Shown here: positions 29,308 through 38,338 of the stretch, in pieces
How positions within the stretch are numbered: the first letter of the stretch is position 1
How the letters are laid out: each line of letters begins with the position of its first letter
Assembly: GCF_011772445.1 (NCBI RefSeq)
Contig: NZ_WVZN01000042.1
Coordinates: forward strand, 1-64,000
Origin: Hydrogenophaga sp.
GTDB lineage: Bacteria > Pseudomonadota > Gammaproteobacteria > Burkholderiales > Burkholderiaceae_C
Length of the DNA stretch: 64,000 nt
Direction: 5' to 3'
Notes under the pieces: model-generated
What the model saw: only the letters and a program-made list of their open reading frames with translations
Database searches by the model: none
What the model was told of the DNA's origin: nothing
Position numbers and translations under genes: made by a program

Positions 29308-29730
29308 ATGAAAGCCCGTTCGTTGATCTCGATCGCCGTCGCCGCCGCCACGCTGGCCGTGAGCACGGCCTCCTTCGCTGGCGACGACCACCGCCGCGGA
29401 CACCGCCACGACGGCCACCGTGTCGAGCGCCACGTCGAGCGTCATGTCCACGACCGCGGTCCCCGCCACGTGCACCGCGACGTGCACCGCCACGTCCACC
29501 GCGACGTGCGCATCGTGAACCGCCACCACCACTATGACGACAACCGCGGCCCGCGCTGGCACCGCGGCCAGTACCTGCCGCGCGAGTACCGCGGCGGGCG
29601 CTACGTGGTGGTGCAGCACCACCCGCGCCTGTACCAGCCGCCGCGCGGCCACCACTGGGTGCAGGTCAACGGCGAGTTCCTGCTGATCGCCGCCGCCACC
29701 GGGCTGATCGCCCACGCCATCCTCAACTGA
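29308..29730 (+). CDS. RcnB-like His-rich periplasmic protein
   Basis: 140 aa. Signal peptide residues 1-24 (ISIAVAAATLAVSTASFA). The mature N-terminal part is dominated by His/Arg/Val repeats (HVERHVHDRG, HVHRDVHRHVHRDVR), visible also as repeats at DNA level over 29427-29515. The C-terminal RcnB domain has RGQYLPREYRGGRYVV and GHHWVQVNGEFLLIAAATG. RcnB proteins influence nickel/cobalt homeostasis in enterobacteria; the His repeats suggest metal binding. Strong ribosome binding site AAAGGAG before ATG 29308. Confidence 0.8.
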   Translation: MKARSLISIAVAAATLAVSTASFAGDDHRRGHRHDGHRVERHVERHVHDRGPRHVHRDVHRHVHRDVRIVNRHHHYDDNRGPRWHRGQYLPREYRGGRYVVVQHHPRLYQPPRGHHWVQVNGEFLLIAAATGLIAHAILN

Positions 29731-29759
29731 GGGTCATCCGGGCGTCCTATCATCGCGGC

Positions 29760-30347
29760 ATGCAACGCCGCCACGCCCTCTCCTCCATGGCCGCCCTCGC
29801 GGCCATGACTTTCTTGTCCGCCTGCTCGCGCGAGCCCGAGGCCGCGCCGCCGGCCCCGCCCATCGACCGCTCCCAGGCCCTTCAGGTGCTCGCCGCCGAA
29901 GGCAAAGGCTTCACCGTGGGTGCCATGATGGCCGCCAACACGGTGTACGTGCTGTTCGACCCGCAGTGCCCGCACTGCGCCGCGCTGTGGGAGTCGTCCC
30001 AGCCGCTGTTGCGCCAGGCGCGCTTCGTCTGGCTGCCGGTGGCCCTGCTCAACGCCAAGAGCCTGCCGCAGGGCGCGGCCATCCTGGGCGCGGCCAACCC
30101 GGCCGAGGCCATGTCGGCACACGAGAAAAGCCTGCTGGCCAACCAGGGCGGCATCTCCGCCTCGGCCAGCGTGCCTGCCGAGGTCGAGGCCGCCATCAAG
30201 CACAACACCGCCCTGCTCAATCGCCTGGGCGCGGAGTCGGTGCCCTTCGTGGTGACGCGCGACCCGCAAGGCGGCGGCGCGCGCACCGTGGCCGGAGCCA
30301 TGCCCACGGCGCAACTGGCCAGCTTCATCGGGCTGAGCGGCCAATAG
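29760..30347 (+). CDS. DsbC/DsbG-like thiol:disulfide interchange lipoprotein
   Basis: 195 aa. The N-terminus is a lipoprotein-type signal (AALAAMTFLSAC, lipobox LSAC). The thioredoxin-fold active site is CPHC in VLFDPQCPHCAALWESS, and the cis-Pro is in AESVPFVV. It resembles the short DsbG-like catalytic domain without a dimerisation domain. Likely a periplasmic oxidoreductase acting on disulfides. Confidence 0.82.
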   Translation: MQRRHALSSMAALAAMTFLSACSREPEAAPPAPPIDRSQALQVLAAEGKGFTVGAMMAANTVYVLFDPQCPHCAALWESSQPLLRQARFVWLPVALLNAKSLPQGAAILGAANPAEAMSAHEKSLLANQGGISASASVPAEVEAAIKHNTALLNRLGAESVPFVVTRDPQGGGARTVAGAMPTAQLASFIGLSGQ

Positions 30348-30371
30348 GCGCGGCCGGGCGCGACCGCCGAC

Positions 30372-30430
30372 AAAAAGTAATTAATTAGTGCAATGGAGGA
30401 ATCTGAAACGTAGGTCATTCGGATGAAACT
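30372..30430 (+). promoter_or_regulatory. AT-rich island before the barrel/Ig-domain pair
   Basis: This stretch is much more AT-rich than the rest of the window and contains the palindrome TAATTAATTA (30378-30387). It lies 64-122 nt before ATG 30494. A promoter or regulator site is inferred from composition and position; no -35/-10 pair was assigned. Confidence 0.35.
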
Positions 30431-30493
30431 AGGTGAGTGCCCGCTGCCGCGTTCGCGCGCGCGGCCCTTCACCAACCATCCTCCGAACGACCC

Positions 30494-31945
30494 ATGCCTC
30501 GCATTCCGTCCAGCCGCTGGGCAACGGCCGCCCTCGCGGCTCCGCTGACCCTCGCGCCCTGCCTTGCCCAGTCCCTTCCCATGCCAGTGGGCGCGCCGCA
30601 GGCCGCGCCCCAGGCCCCGGCCGACGGCAGCCCGACCATGCCGGATCGGCGCCCCGGCCAGAGCCGTCAAACCCGCCCGAACATCCAGGCCGGAGACCTG
30701 AGCCTCAACGAATCGGGCGCCCAGTACCGCAGCGAGTCGCGCGACGCGCGGGTCGGCGCCCGATTCGGGCGCGACTGGGGCGGTGGTGGCGGTTCGCGCA
30801 TCGACATCGATTACGCGCGCCTGCTCGGTGACACCTGGGCCGTGGGCGCCAACGCCTCCGCGGGCACCGAGCGCCAGGAGCTCATGCTCAACGGCCTGTA
30901 CTCGCCCAGCAAGGACCTGCACTTCGGCCTCTCGCTGGGTTGGCTGCGCGACACCGACACCTATCAGTTCCATTCGGGTCCCGATGACGTGGAGGTCGAC
31001 CAGGCCTCCGCCCTGCTGCGGGTGATCAAGCGCTTTGACGAAGGCTCCTGGCTCACGCAGCTCAACGCCAGCGCCTACCTGGCCCGCGCGCGCAAACCCG
31101 ACGTGGGCGACGCGGTGATGGTCGAGGAAACCCCCACCCTCATCCGCTTCCTCGTCGATCCCCGTGAGATCGCCCCTGGCCGCCTGCAGGGCTTCAACGT
31201 GGGCATGGGTGTCGCCCCCTGGGCCAACGCCGAACTCAAGCTCACGCTGGGCCGCGAAACCCTGCGCTACCGCTTCCAGGACGGCTCCGGCGAAAAAGAC
31301 AGCCGCGCCACCACAGGCCTGGCCTACACCCATGCGCTGCCGGGCTGCTGGCAACTCGAAGGCCAAGCCAACTCGGGCGCGTCGGGCGACCGGCTGTCCT
31401 TCGGTGTGCGCCACGGCAAGTGGAACCTGGCGTTGGCGCGCGACGGCGGCGCCCCGGGCATGAAGGCGCGCACCAGCCTGATGGTGGGCCTGGAAGCCCC
31501 GCTGGATGGCCGCTCACCGCGCTGCTCCACCCTGAGCCAACGCCAGACCGCCACCGTCCGCCGCCTCGACGAGGTGTTCCAGCGCCCGCGCGAGTTGCCC
31601 ACGCGCGTGCTCGCCAAGGTCGACCTGACCGCCGTGCCGGTGCTGCTGGCCAGCCTCGACAAGTCCAGCCTGGGGGGCTCCACCGTGAGCGCCACGCCCG
31701 ACGCACTGATCATCAAGCTGCCCGTGCCCGCCGTGGCTGTGGCGCAGGTGGACCTCAACGGCGCACCCTCGACCAACCTGGGCAGCGACGGCAGGCCGTT
31801 GATCTGGGTGCAGGACGGCTCGCTCTACCTCGGTATCCGCCGCTTCCCCAACCCGGGCGCCGGGGCCACCACGCCCGTGTCCGTCGTCGTCGTGATGTCC
31901 GACGCCAGCCTGACCCTCGTGAACTTCAATGCGGTGGGGTACTGA
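30494..31945 (+). CDS. probable outer-membrane beta-barrel protein paired with the Ig-domain gene
   Basis: 483 aa with signal peptide (residues 1-25, ATAALAAPLTLAPCLAQ). Residues about 75-330 alternate short hydrophobic strands and turns (RIDIDYARLLGDTWAVGANAS, LHFGLSLGWLRDTDTYQF split by turns), as in outer-membrane barrels. The C-terminal 150 residues are a separate Val-rich domain (VLAKVDLTAVPVLLASLD..., VSVVVVMSDASLTLVNF). No named family was recognised. ATG 30494 is used as it gives the signal peptide. It sits 1 nt before the Ig-domain gene, so the two probably work together in surface display. Confidence 0.6.
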   Translation: MPRIPSSRWATAALAAPLTLAPCLAQSLPMPVGAPQAAPQAPADGSPTMPDRRPGQSRQTRPNIQAGDLSLNESGAQYRSESRDARVGARFGRDWGGGGGSRIDIDYARLLGDTWAVGANASAGTERQELMLNGLYSPSKDLHFGLSLGWLRDTDTYQFHSGPDDVEVDQASALLRVIKRFDEGSWLTQLNASAYLARARKPDVGDAVMVEETPTLIRFLVDPREIAPGRLQGFNVGMGVAPWANAELKLTLGRETLRYRFQDGSGEKDSRATTGLAYTHALPGCWQLEGQANSGASGDRLSFGVRHGKWNLALARDGGAPGMKARTSLMVGLEAPLDGRSPRCSTLSQRQTATVRRLDEVFQRPRELPTRVLAKVDLTAVPVLLASLDKSSLGGSTVSATPDALIIKLPVPAVAVAQVDLNGAPSTNLGSDGRPLIWVQDGSLYLGIRRFPNPGAGATTPVSVVVVMSDASLTLVNFNAVGY

Positions 31946-31946
31946 C

Positions 31947-34658
31947 ATGCGCGCCCGCAACCTCTTGCCTTCCCCTTCCCTGACGCCGTTCTTCCTTCGC
32001 CTGCTCAAGCGGCCCTGGCAATGGCTGCTGCTGCTCCTGATCGGCACATCCCTGGTGTGGGCCGCGGGCGGCGTGAGCATCAACAACCTGGTGATCACCA
32101 CCGTCAAACAGCTGTCCTTCGCCCAGGCAAAGGCCGAAGTCAAGGTCAACCAGCAGTTCACGCAGACCGCCACCGTGCGCCTGAGCCCCGGCGCCGTCAC
32201 CTACCGCAGCAGCGACACGGCGGTGGCCACGGTCAACGCCCAGACCGGCCAGGTCAGCGGCGTGCTCGCGGGCGAGGCCACCATCACCGCCAGCCAGGCC
32301 GCCTCGCCGCCCTACCCCGTGGCCAGCGCGAGCTACACGATCCAGGTGAAAGGCCTGCCGGTCGTCTTCCAGCCCTGGCAACTGGCCAGCGTCATGTACG
32401 GCATGCCAGCCTTTCAGATCACCGCGCCGGTGTCCAACGTTCAGAACGCCAGCATCGTCTACCGCCTCAAGGACCCGGCCACGGCGGTGGCCAGCGTCAC
32501 GGAAGCGGGCGTGGTGACCGTGAAAGCGGTGGGCAAAACCATCATCGTGGCCACGCAAAAACCCCTGGGCACCTACGACGGCGGCACGCTCGAGGCCGAG
32601 CTCGAGGTGACGGCGGTCCCCGGACTGAACGACCGGGAACTGCCCTACACCCCGGACCCCATCGCCCTGCCGTCCCAGCTCGGCGGGCAGAACGTCACGT
32701 ACAGCAGCAGCGCCACCGGCGTCGCGACGATCATCGGCACCGGCGGCCAAGCGCAGGTCTCACTCAAGGGCCTGGGCAGCACGGTGCTGGAAGCGAAGAA
32801 CGCCGCCGGCACCGTGCTGGCCAAGGCCACGTGGAAGGTGGTCGCGGGCCAGCCCACGCTGGGCGTGGACCCGGTGGCCTCGCTGCCCTCCACCACCTTC
32901 GAGACCACGCTGCGCGCGCGATCGAACAGCGGTGGCGCCATCAGCTTCAGCATTCCCGACCCGACCGAGGCCAACGAGTTTGCCGAGATCAACGCCTCCA
33001 CGGGGCAACTGTGGGTCAAGGGCCCGGGCACGGTGAATGTGAAAGTGTCCCTGGCCCAGAACGGCCCCTGGGCCGCGCGCGAGGTCACGGTCCCCGTCAC
33101 CATCGAGCAAGGCCCGCCGGGCATCGTCATCACCCGCTGGCCCACGGGGCCGCTCAAACAGGGCGACACCTTCAGCATCGGCTACCGCACCAACTTCGTT
33201 GGCGACGATGTCCGGGGTTGGGTCTACTCGTCTGGCGATATACCGGTGGCGGACCCGCACTTCCGCCAGGTGTCGCAAACGCCCACCGCCGCGCCGGGAC
33301 AGGAAGGCTCCATCGAGTTCCGGGTCGAGGCCGGCACGGCGAACGGCCTGTACCACTTTGTGATGGGCTACGTGGCGGGGCCCTTCTTCCCGCCCATTCA
33401 AGCGAGCTACACCAACAACACGGCCCCGACCCGCGAGATCCGGGTCGACGGGCCAGCACTGCCCAAGCGCTACAACCTGGGTCAGCCACTGAGCATGGTC
33501 TACGGCGACAAGCCGGTGATGCCCAAGTCCTACGACCAGAGCGGCGCCGAGGTCACCGACAACAACCGCTGCACCGGCTTCTCCGTGGCGGGCAGCGGTG
33601 GGGTGCTGGAGGGCATCGGCCTGGGCCCTGTGTGGGACAAGGACAGCTGGAAGACCGTGGGCGTGGGCCAGACCGTGATTGCCTGCGGCTCCGCGGTCAA
33701 CACGGGCGCGGTGAAGGACTACGACAGCGTGGTGGTCACCGTGACCGGCGCCGACCCGCGGCTGCAGGGCTTCCCCGCGATCACGGTCGGCATGGATTCG
33801 AGCCCCTACCCCTTGACGCCGCCGGCCTCGCTCAACGGCACGGGCACCTGGACCTATGCCATCGTGGACGCGAACGGGCAGCCCAGCCCCGTGGCAAGGA
33901 TCGACACCAGCGGCCCGACCCCGATGGTCGTGCCGCTGGCGCCCAGCACCGGCCCGGTCTTCGTCCGCGCCACTCAGGCCGCCGGCAGCAACTTCCGCGA
34001 AGCCAGCATCCAGAGCAGCCTGACGGTGAATGAGGCCCAGTCCCGCACTTTCAAGACCATCTACGCCACGTACGGTGACCCGGACTTCGACATTCCGCGC
34101 CCGCAGGGGGTTGCCAGCGGCACCGTCGTCACTTACCAACTCCCCGATCCGAAGCAGGACGTGGCCGAGTTTCGCGATGGACGGCTGCGCATCCTGAACG
34201 CGGGAAGCACCAGCATCAGGGCCAACGTGGGTGCCGAAACCTTCGATGGCCAGATCATCGTGGCCAAGGCCATCCCCCGCCTGGCGTTTTCTTTTCCGCC
34301 CGGGCTCTACTTCGCCTCGACTTGTGGCGAAGAAAAGACCTGGCCCATCGCCAATGCGGGAACGAACAACTGGGTGAACGGCACGCTGAGCACCAACTCC
34401 GATGGCGCGTTGTTCTACCCCATGGGGGCCACACCATCGGCCGGCGCGCCTTACTACCAGCGATGGATGAGCCACAGCGCCTATACCCCGGAGATGGCGT
34501 TCTGGCAGGAGGCCTGGGTGGAACAAGCCGAATCCAGAAACTTCCTGGCCGCGCGCAGCCCCAGCATCCAGTACAAGGTCTGGGGCAACGACAGGGTGGC
34601 TTGGCTGCACCCGCCTTGGGCACCGGACGGCGCCTGGGTCCTGTCCTGCAACCAATAG
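31947..34658 (+). CDS. bacterial Ig-like (Big_2) repeat surface protein
   Basis: 903 aa. An N-terminal hydrophobic segment (WQWLLLLLIGTSLVWA, about residues 24-39) acts as signal or anchor. At least two to four Ig-like repeats follow: VTYRSSDTAVATVNAQTG..VSGVLAGEATI, VYRLKDPATAVASV, and VTYSSSATGVATI. Later repeats are more diverged. The last 110 residues form a distinct domain with few Cys. Such repeats occur in intimin/invasin-like adhesins, where they form the exposed stalk. The 3' end is followed by a strong terminator at 34684. Adhesion or cell-envelope function is inferred. Confidence 0.75.
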   Translation: MRARNLLPSPSLTPFFLRLLKRPWQWLLLLLIGTSLVWAAGGVSINNLVITTVKQLSFAQAKAEVKVNQQFTQTATVRLSPGAVTYRSSDTAVATVNAQTGQVSGVLAGEATITASQAASPPYPVASASYTIQVKGLPVVFQPWQLASVMYGMPAFQITAPVSNVQNASIVYRLKDPATAVASVTEAGVVTVKAVGKTIIVATQKPLGTYDGGTLEAELEVTAVPGLNDRELPYTPDPIALPSQLGGQNVTYSSSATGVATIIGTGGQAQVSLKGLGSTVLEAKNAAGTVLAKATWKVVAGQPTLGVDPVASLPSTTFETTLRARSNSGGAISFSIPDPTEANEFAEINASTGQLWVKGPGTVNVKVSLAQNGPWAAREVTVPVTIEQGPPGIVITRWPTGPLKQGDTFSIGYRTNFVGDDVRGWVYSSGDIPVADPHFRQVSQTPTAAPGQEGSIEFRVEAGTANGLYHFVMGYVAGPFFPPIQASYTNNTAPTREIRVDGPALPKRYNLGQPLSMVYGDKPVMPKSYDQSGAEVTDNNRCTGFSVAGSGGVLEGIGLGPVWDKDSWKTVGVGQTVIACGSAVNTGAVKDYDSVVVTVTGADPRLQGFPAITVGMDSSPYPLTPPASLNGTGTWTYAIVDANGQPSPVARIDTSGPTPMVVPLAPSTGPVFVRATQAAGSNFREASIQSSLTVNEAQSRTFKTIYATYGDPDFDIPRPQGVASGTVVTYQLPDPKQDVAEFRDGRLRILNAGSTSIRANVGAETFDGQIIVAKAIPRLAFSFPPGLYFASTCGEEKTWPIANAGTNNWVNGTLSTNSDGALFYPMGATPSAGAPYYQRWMSHSAYTPEMAFWQEAWVEQAESRNFLAARSPSIQYKVWGNDRVAWLHPPWAPDGAWVLSCNQ

Positions 34659-34683
34659 GCCACACGATTCGATCGCATAAAAG

Positions 34684-34714
34684 AAGCCACCATCGCAACG
34701 ATGGTGGCTTTTTT
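34684..34714 (+). terminator. rho-independent terminator after the Ig-domain gene
   Basis: A 12-bp perfect stem (AAGCCACCATCG / CGATGGTGGCTT) with a CAA loop is followed by a run of T (34709-34714). It ends the barrel/Ig unit. On the minus strand the A-run before the stem also gives a U-run after it, so it can serve the convergent GTPase gene as well. Confidence 0.92.
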
Positions 34715-34742
34715 GTATGGACCCCTGCAGGCGCTGTCGGCC

Positions 34743-35681
34743 TCAGCGCCTTCGTGCCCTGCGCGGCGGCCGCGCGCTGTCCCGCTCCTGCCGCCGCTGC
34801 GCCTGCGCCGCCTTGCCCGCGCGCAGCCACGCCAGGAACTGCTCGGGCGTCTCCAGCGTGATGCGCCCCATGAGCGTGGCGCGAAAGTCGCCGATCACCA
34901 GCTCCGCGGATTTCTGCGCGTCCACGCGGCCGCCGCTCACCAGCGCACCGCGCTGGCGACCGACGACGGCCAGCAGTTCCTCGGCCGGCGCGTCCGCCAG
35001 CGCCTCTGGCGTGAAGCCAAAGCCGTAGCGCGCGATCAACCGGTCGGGATAGTCCAGCTTCAGCTTGTCCAGCAGCTCCAGCGCCACCTCCTCGTCGTCG
35101 TAGGCGTTGCGCCCCACCGCCCCGCTCGCCGCGAGGTTGAAGCCACTCTGCGGCACGATGATGTTGGGCCACAGCATGCCCGGCGTGTCGTAGAGATAGA
35201 AGTCATCGGCCAGCACCAGGCGCTGTTCGGTGCGCGTCACACCGGCCTCATCGCCGGTCTTCGCCGATCGCTTGCCCACCAGGGTGTTGATGAGCGTGCT
35301 CTTGCCCACGTTGGGAATGCCGCAGATCAGCACACGCATGGGCTTGACCATGCCCCCGCGGTTTGGCGCCAGCTCGCGGCAAGCCGCGATCAAGGCGCGC
35401 GCCGGCGCCGTGACGCTGGCGTCGAGCGCGATCGCGCGCGTGCCGGGCTGGGCGTTGTAGTGCGCCAGCCAGAGCGCCGTGCGCTCGGGATCGGCCAGGT
35501 CCTGTTTGTTGAGCACCTTCAGCGAAGGCCGCTTCTGCGTGAGTTCGCGCAACAGGGGGTTGGCGCTGGAGCCCGGCAGGCGCGCGTCCAGCATCTCGAT
35601 CACCACGTCGATGGATTTCACGCGCTCGCCGATGGCTTGGCGCGTCAGGTGCATGTGACCGGGAAACCACTGGACGCTCAT
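34743..35681 (-). CDS. ylqF: YlqF/RbgA-type ribosome biogenesis GTPase
   Basis: 312 aa, circularly permuted GTPase. The G4 motif (NKQDLAD) comes before G1 (GIPNVGKSTLIN), G2 and G3 (DTPGML). The N-terminus MSVQWFPGHMHLTRQ is the family hallmark, which fixes the start at 35681 within a longer open frame. It acts in large-ribosomal-subunit assembly. The C-terminus is Arg-rich. Confidence 0.93.
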   Translation of the reverse strand: MSVQWFPGHMHLTRQAIGERVKSIDVVIEMLDARLPGSSANPLLRELTQKRPSLKVLNKQDLADPERTALWLAHYNAQPGTRAIALDASVTAPARALIAACRELAPNRGGMVKPMRVLICGIPNVGKSTLINTLVGKRSAKTGDEAGVTRTEQRLVLADDFYLYDTPGMLWPNIIVPQSGFNLAASGAVGRNAYDDEEVALELLDKLKLDYPDRLIARYGFGFTPEALADAPAEELLAVVGRQRGALVSGGRVDAQKSAELVIGDFRATLMGRITLETPEQFLAWLRAGKAAQAQRRQERDSARPPRRARRR

Positions 35682-35814
35682 GGGGGAAACGGAAGGTGGG
35701 CAGCAGCCGCCAATGGGCCGCGAAGGCGCGCATTGTGCCTCGGTGTAAGCCCGCAGGCCCCGCCGCGCCGGTCTGCCTAGAATGCCCCGTCCTCCACCCG
35801 AGCGAAAGCAAGCC

Positions 35815-36297
35815 ATGGCCATCACCGTCAAGATCGACCTCGGTTACGAATTCGCCGTCAAGGCCAAGGCCGCCGACGTGTTCAAGCTGCTGTCCGACGT
35901 GCCCGCGTCCGTGGCGTTTTTCCCCAAGGTCGAGAAGCTCACCGACCTCGGCGGTGGCAGCTACCAGTGGGAGATGGAGAAAGTCGGCACCGCCCAAGTC
36001 AACATCCAGACCGTGTACGCGAGCAAGTACACCAGCAAGTGGGACGAGGCCAAAGGCACCGGCACGGTGAAGTGGACGCCCGTCAAGGGTGTGGGCAACG
36101 CCCAGGTGGGCGGCCACTGGAAGATTGCCGATCAGAAAAAGTCCACCGCGATCGAACTCGCCATCGAGGGCACGGTGGACGTGCCGCTGCCCAGCCTGAT
36201 GAAGATGGTGGTGGCACCAGTGGTCGAGGCCGAGTTCGAGAAACTCGTCGACAAGTACATCGCCAACCTGGTGAAGAAGTTCGGCGGCGAGGCCTGA
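35815..36297 (+). CDS. SRPBCC-family protein
   Basis: 160 aa, a single START/SRPBCC fold (FAVKAKAADVFKLLSDVPASVAFFPKVEKL..., YQWEMEKVGTAQVNIQTVYASKY). Unlike CoxG at 6281 it has no membrane tail. The family binds hydrophobic ligands; the ligand here is unknown. Divergent from ylqF with 133 nt between. Confidence 0.8.
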   Translation: MAITVKIDLGYEFAVKAKAADVFKLLSDVPASVAFFPKVEKLTDLGGGSYQWEMEKVGTAQVNIQTVYASKYTSKWDEAKGTGTVKWTPVKGVGNAQVGGHWKIADQKKSTAIELAIEGTVDVPLPSLMKMVVAPVVEAEFEKLVDKYIANLVKKFGGEA

Positions 36298-36328
36298 GGG
36301 CGCGTCAGCGTTTGTTGATGGAGAGGCC

Positions 36329-36356
36329 GGAACGGGGCCTCGGGGCGGGGCACCCA
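36329..36356 (+). promoter_or_regulatory. third hrp-box-like promoter match
   Basis: GGAACG (36329-36334), a 15-nt spacer and GCACCCA (36350-36356) fit GGAACC-N15/16-CCACNNA with one mismatch in each half. It ends 52 nt before the small ORF at 36409. It lacks the extended upstream identity of the other two sites, and one such match could occur by chance in a window this size. Confidence 0.4.
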
Positions 36357-36408
36357 GGGAGGGTTTGGCGCCGGCCAAACGTTCCCCCAACCATTCCGCT
36401 GCCCACCC

Positions 36409-36717
36409 ATGCGCCTTCGCTCACTGTCCTGCCCGCCGATCCTTGGGGGCAACAATGTCCGTCCACCGTCCGGGGCGCCGCCGCTTCGCGCGCCGTTGGC
36501 CTCTTCATGCTCGTCCACCACCTCCGCCGAAGAGGAAGGGTCCTATGACAGCGGATCCGAGTTCACTGGCGAGTCCACCGACGGGGATGGGCCCGACGTC
36601 AATGACCTCATCTCTCCGCGCATCAACGCCACGGTGGCGTTGGTGCTGGAGCGCCGCTTCGAACAGGCCGTGCCACTCATGAGCCCGAGCGCCGGGCAGC
36701 TCTGGTTCCTGATCTGA
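36409..36717 (+). CDS. small Ser/acidic-rich ORF, candidate secreted protein
   Basis: 102 aa, no recognised domain. The N-terminal 40 residues are Pro/Ser-rich and basic (RLRSLSCPPILGGNNVRPPS). A Ser/Asp/Glu/Gly tract follows (TSAEEEGSYDSGSEF), then a short helix (NATVALVLERRFEQAVPL). G/C-biased third positions through most of the frame support coding. No good ribosome binding site is seen before ATG 36409. The composition, lack of a Sec signal and the hrp-box match upstream suggest a small type III substrate, but this is speculative. Confidence 0.45.
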   Translation: MRLRSLSCPPILGGNNVRPPSGAPPLRAPLASSCSSTTSAEEEGSYDSGSEFTGESTDGDGPDVNDLISPRINATVALVLERRFEQAVPLMSPSAGQLWFLI

Positions 36718-36735
36718 CCGCTGGCCGCGCGGGCC

Positions 36736-38307
36736 TCACGCCGCCAGCGCCTGCCCCTTGCCCACCGCCGCCACGCGCGGGTGTCCGAGGCGATCGGCCG
36801 ACACGTACTCCTGTCGATACACCTCGAAGGGCATGGTGTCGGCCGCCTCGATGGCGCGCTGGTCGTCCACCGAACGCTTCGCCAGCGCCTCGAAGCGCGC
36901 CTGCTGGGCGTCGCTCCAGGGCAGGCCCAGCAGGTGCCGGTGCGTGAGCGCCGACTGGCCACGCACGAAAGCGATGAAGGAGTCGTCGTGGTGGGCCGAC
37001 ATGGCGCGCAGCACGCGCGCCGAGGGCAGGAGATCGGGTTGGCGCAGCGTGCTGCGCGCATGGGCCACGGCCAGTGCGTGCGCGTCGGTGCCATCCAGCT
37101 CGTCCAGTGCATCCGCGATGGGCTGCAACTGCTCGATGATTTCCTGGCCCCAGTCGCTGAGCTTCACGGGCGCGCCGCGGCGCAGCAACTCCAGGCCGGG
37201 CTCGCGGCCGCGCGCGGCCGTCAGGTGCTGGTTCTGAGCGAGTTCGCGGATTTCGCTCGGCGTGTCGGGCGGGCTGTCGGCCAGCAGACAGTGCAGCAGG
37301 AACACATCGAGGAAACGCAGCGTCATCGCATCGATGCCGATGGGCTCGAAGGGGTTGAGGTCGAGCAGGCGGACCTCGATGTACTCGACGCCACGCTCGC
37401 GCAAGGCGTGCAGCGGGCGTTCGCCGGGAAAGATCACGCGCTTGGGGCGGATGGTGCCGTAGAACTCGTTCTCGATCTGCAACAGCGTGGTGGCGAGCTG
37501 GTTGTAGTCGCCGCCCGGGTTGCGGATGCCCACGGTCTCATAGGCGGGCCAGGGCCGCGTGAGCGCGTCGTGCAGCGAGGCCGCGTAGCCTTCGAGACCG
37601 TTGTAGCTCACGGCCAGCGTGGCCTGCGCCTCGCTCTGATAACCCAGCCGGCCCATGCGCAGCGAGGTGCCGTGCGGCATGTACAGCGTGCCGCTGGCGC
37701 CGAGCTTCTGCAGCTCGTGGTTGCGGCCTTCGACGAAGCTGGAACACACGGCCGGCGAGGCGCCGAACAACGTGAGCAGCAGAAAGGCGTGACGGCGGAA
37801 GTTGCGGATCAGAGCGAAGTAGCCCTCGTTGTCCACACCCGGCAGGGACCAGTTGTAGTGGATGCCCGAGATGGTCTGCATGCGGCGGCCATAGCGGTGG
37901 CCCAGGCCCATGCGGTAGACGCTCTTGGCGCGGCCCACGTTGGACGAGCCGTAACGGCCGAGGGGAATGGTTTCGTCGGTGGGCAGGCCGCAGGGCATGC
38001 TCGACACCCAGAGCATTTCATCGCCCTGCGCCTTGAGCGTGCGCAGCACGAACTGGTGCACCTCGCCCAGCTCGGCCAGGCAGCTCTCGACGCTGGCGTG
38101 CACGCCGGTGATGAGCTCGAGCTGCGACTCGCTGTAGTCGGTGGTGATGTGGGGGTGCGTCAGCGCGCTGCCCAGCGCGGCCGGGTGCGGGGTGAGCGCC
38201 AGCTTGCCATCGGGCTGCGACCGCAGGCTCTCCTTCTCGAGGCCACGGCGCATGCCGCGCAGGCGCTCGGGGCCCAGGGCGGCCAGCCGTTGTTGCAGTG
38301 CAGACAT
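36736..38307 (-). CDS. gshA: glutamate-cysteine ligase
   Basis: 523 aa, gamma-proteobacterial-type GshA. Conserved parts visible: RRGLEKESLRSQPDG, DYSESQLELITG, the SSMPCGLPTDETIPLGRYGSSN block, YRMGLGHRYGRRMQTISGIHYNWSLP (split) and VEYIEVRLLDLNPFEPIG. It catalyses the first step of glutathione synthesis, ATP-dependent ligation of Glu and Cys. Length is close to E. coli GshA (518). Confidence 0.95.
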   Translation of the reverse strand: MSALQQRLAALGPERLRGMRRGLEKESLRSQPDGKLALTPHPAALGSALTHPHITTDYSESQLELITGVHASVESCLAELGEVHQFVLRTLKAQGDEMLWVSSMPCGLPTDETIPLGRYGSSNVGRAKSVYRMGLGHRYGRRMQTISGIHYNWSLPGVDNEGYFALIRNFRRHAFLLLTLFGASPAVCSSFVEGRNHELQKLGASGTLYMPHGTSLRMGRLGYQSEAQATLAVSYNGLEGYAASLHDALTRPWPAYETVGIRNPGGDYNQLATTLLQIENEFYGTIRPKRVIFPGERPLHALRERGVEYIEVRLLDLNPFEPIGIDAMTLRFLDVFLLHCLLADSPPDTPSEIRELAQNQHLTAARGREPGLELLRRGAPVKLSDWGQEIIEQLQPIADALDELDGTDAHALAVAHARSTLRQPDLLPSARVLRAMSAHHDDSFIAFVRGQSALTHRHLLGLPWSDAQQARFEALAKRSVDDQRAIEAADTMPFEVYRQEYVSADRLGHPRVAAVGKGQALAA

Positions 38308-38338
38308 AAGGACACTCTTGCGAAGCGGGGGCCGGAAG

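Noticed and set aside
29427-29515. Possible CRISPR-like short repeats
   Set aside because: The repeats are codon-based His/Val/Arg units within a coding frame, without spacers.
34371-34400. Another GGAAC with CAC at hrp-box distance inside the Ig-domain gene
   Set aside because: Lacks the final A of the -10 half and lies within coding sequence with no gene start downstream.
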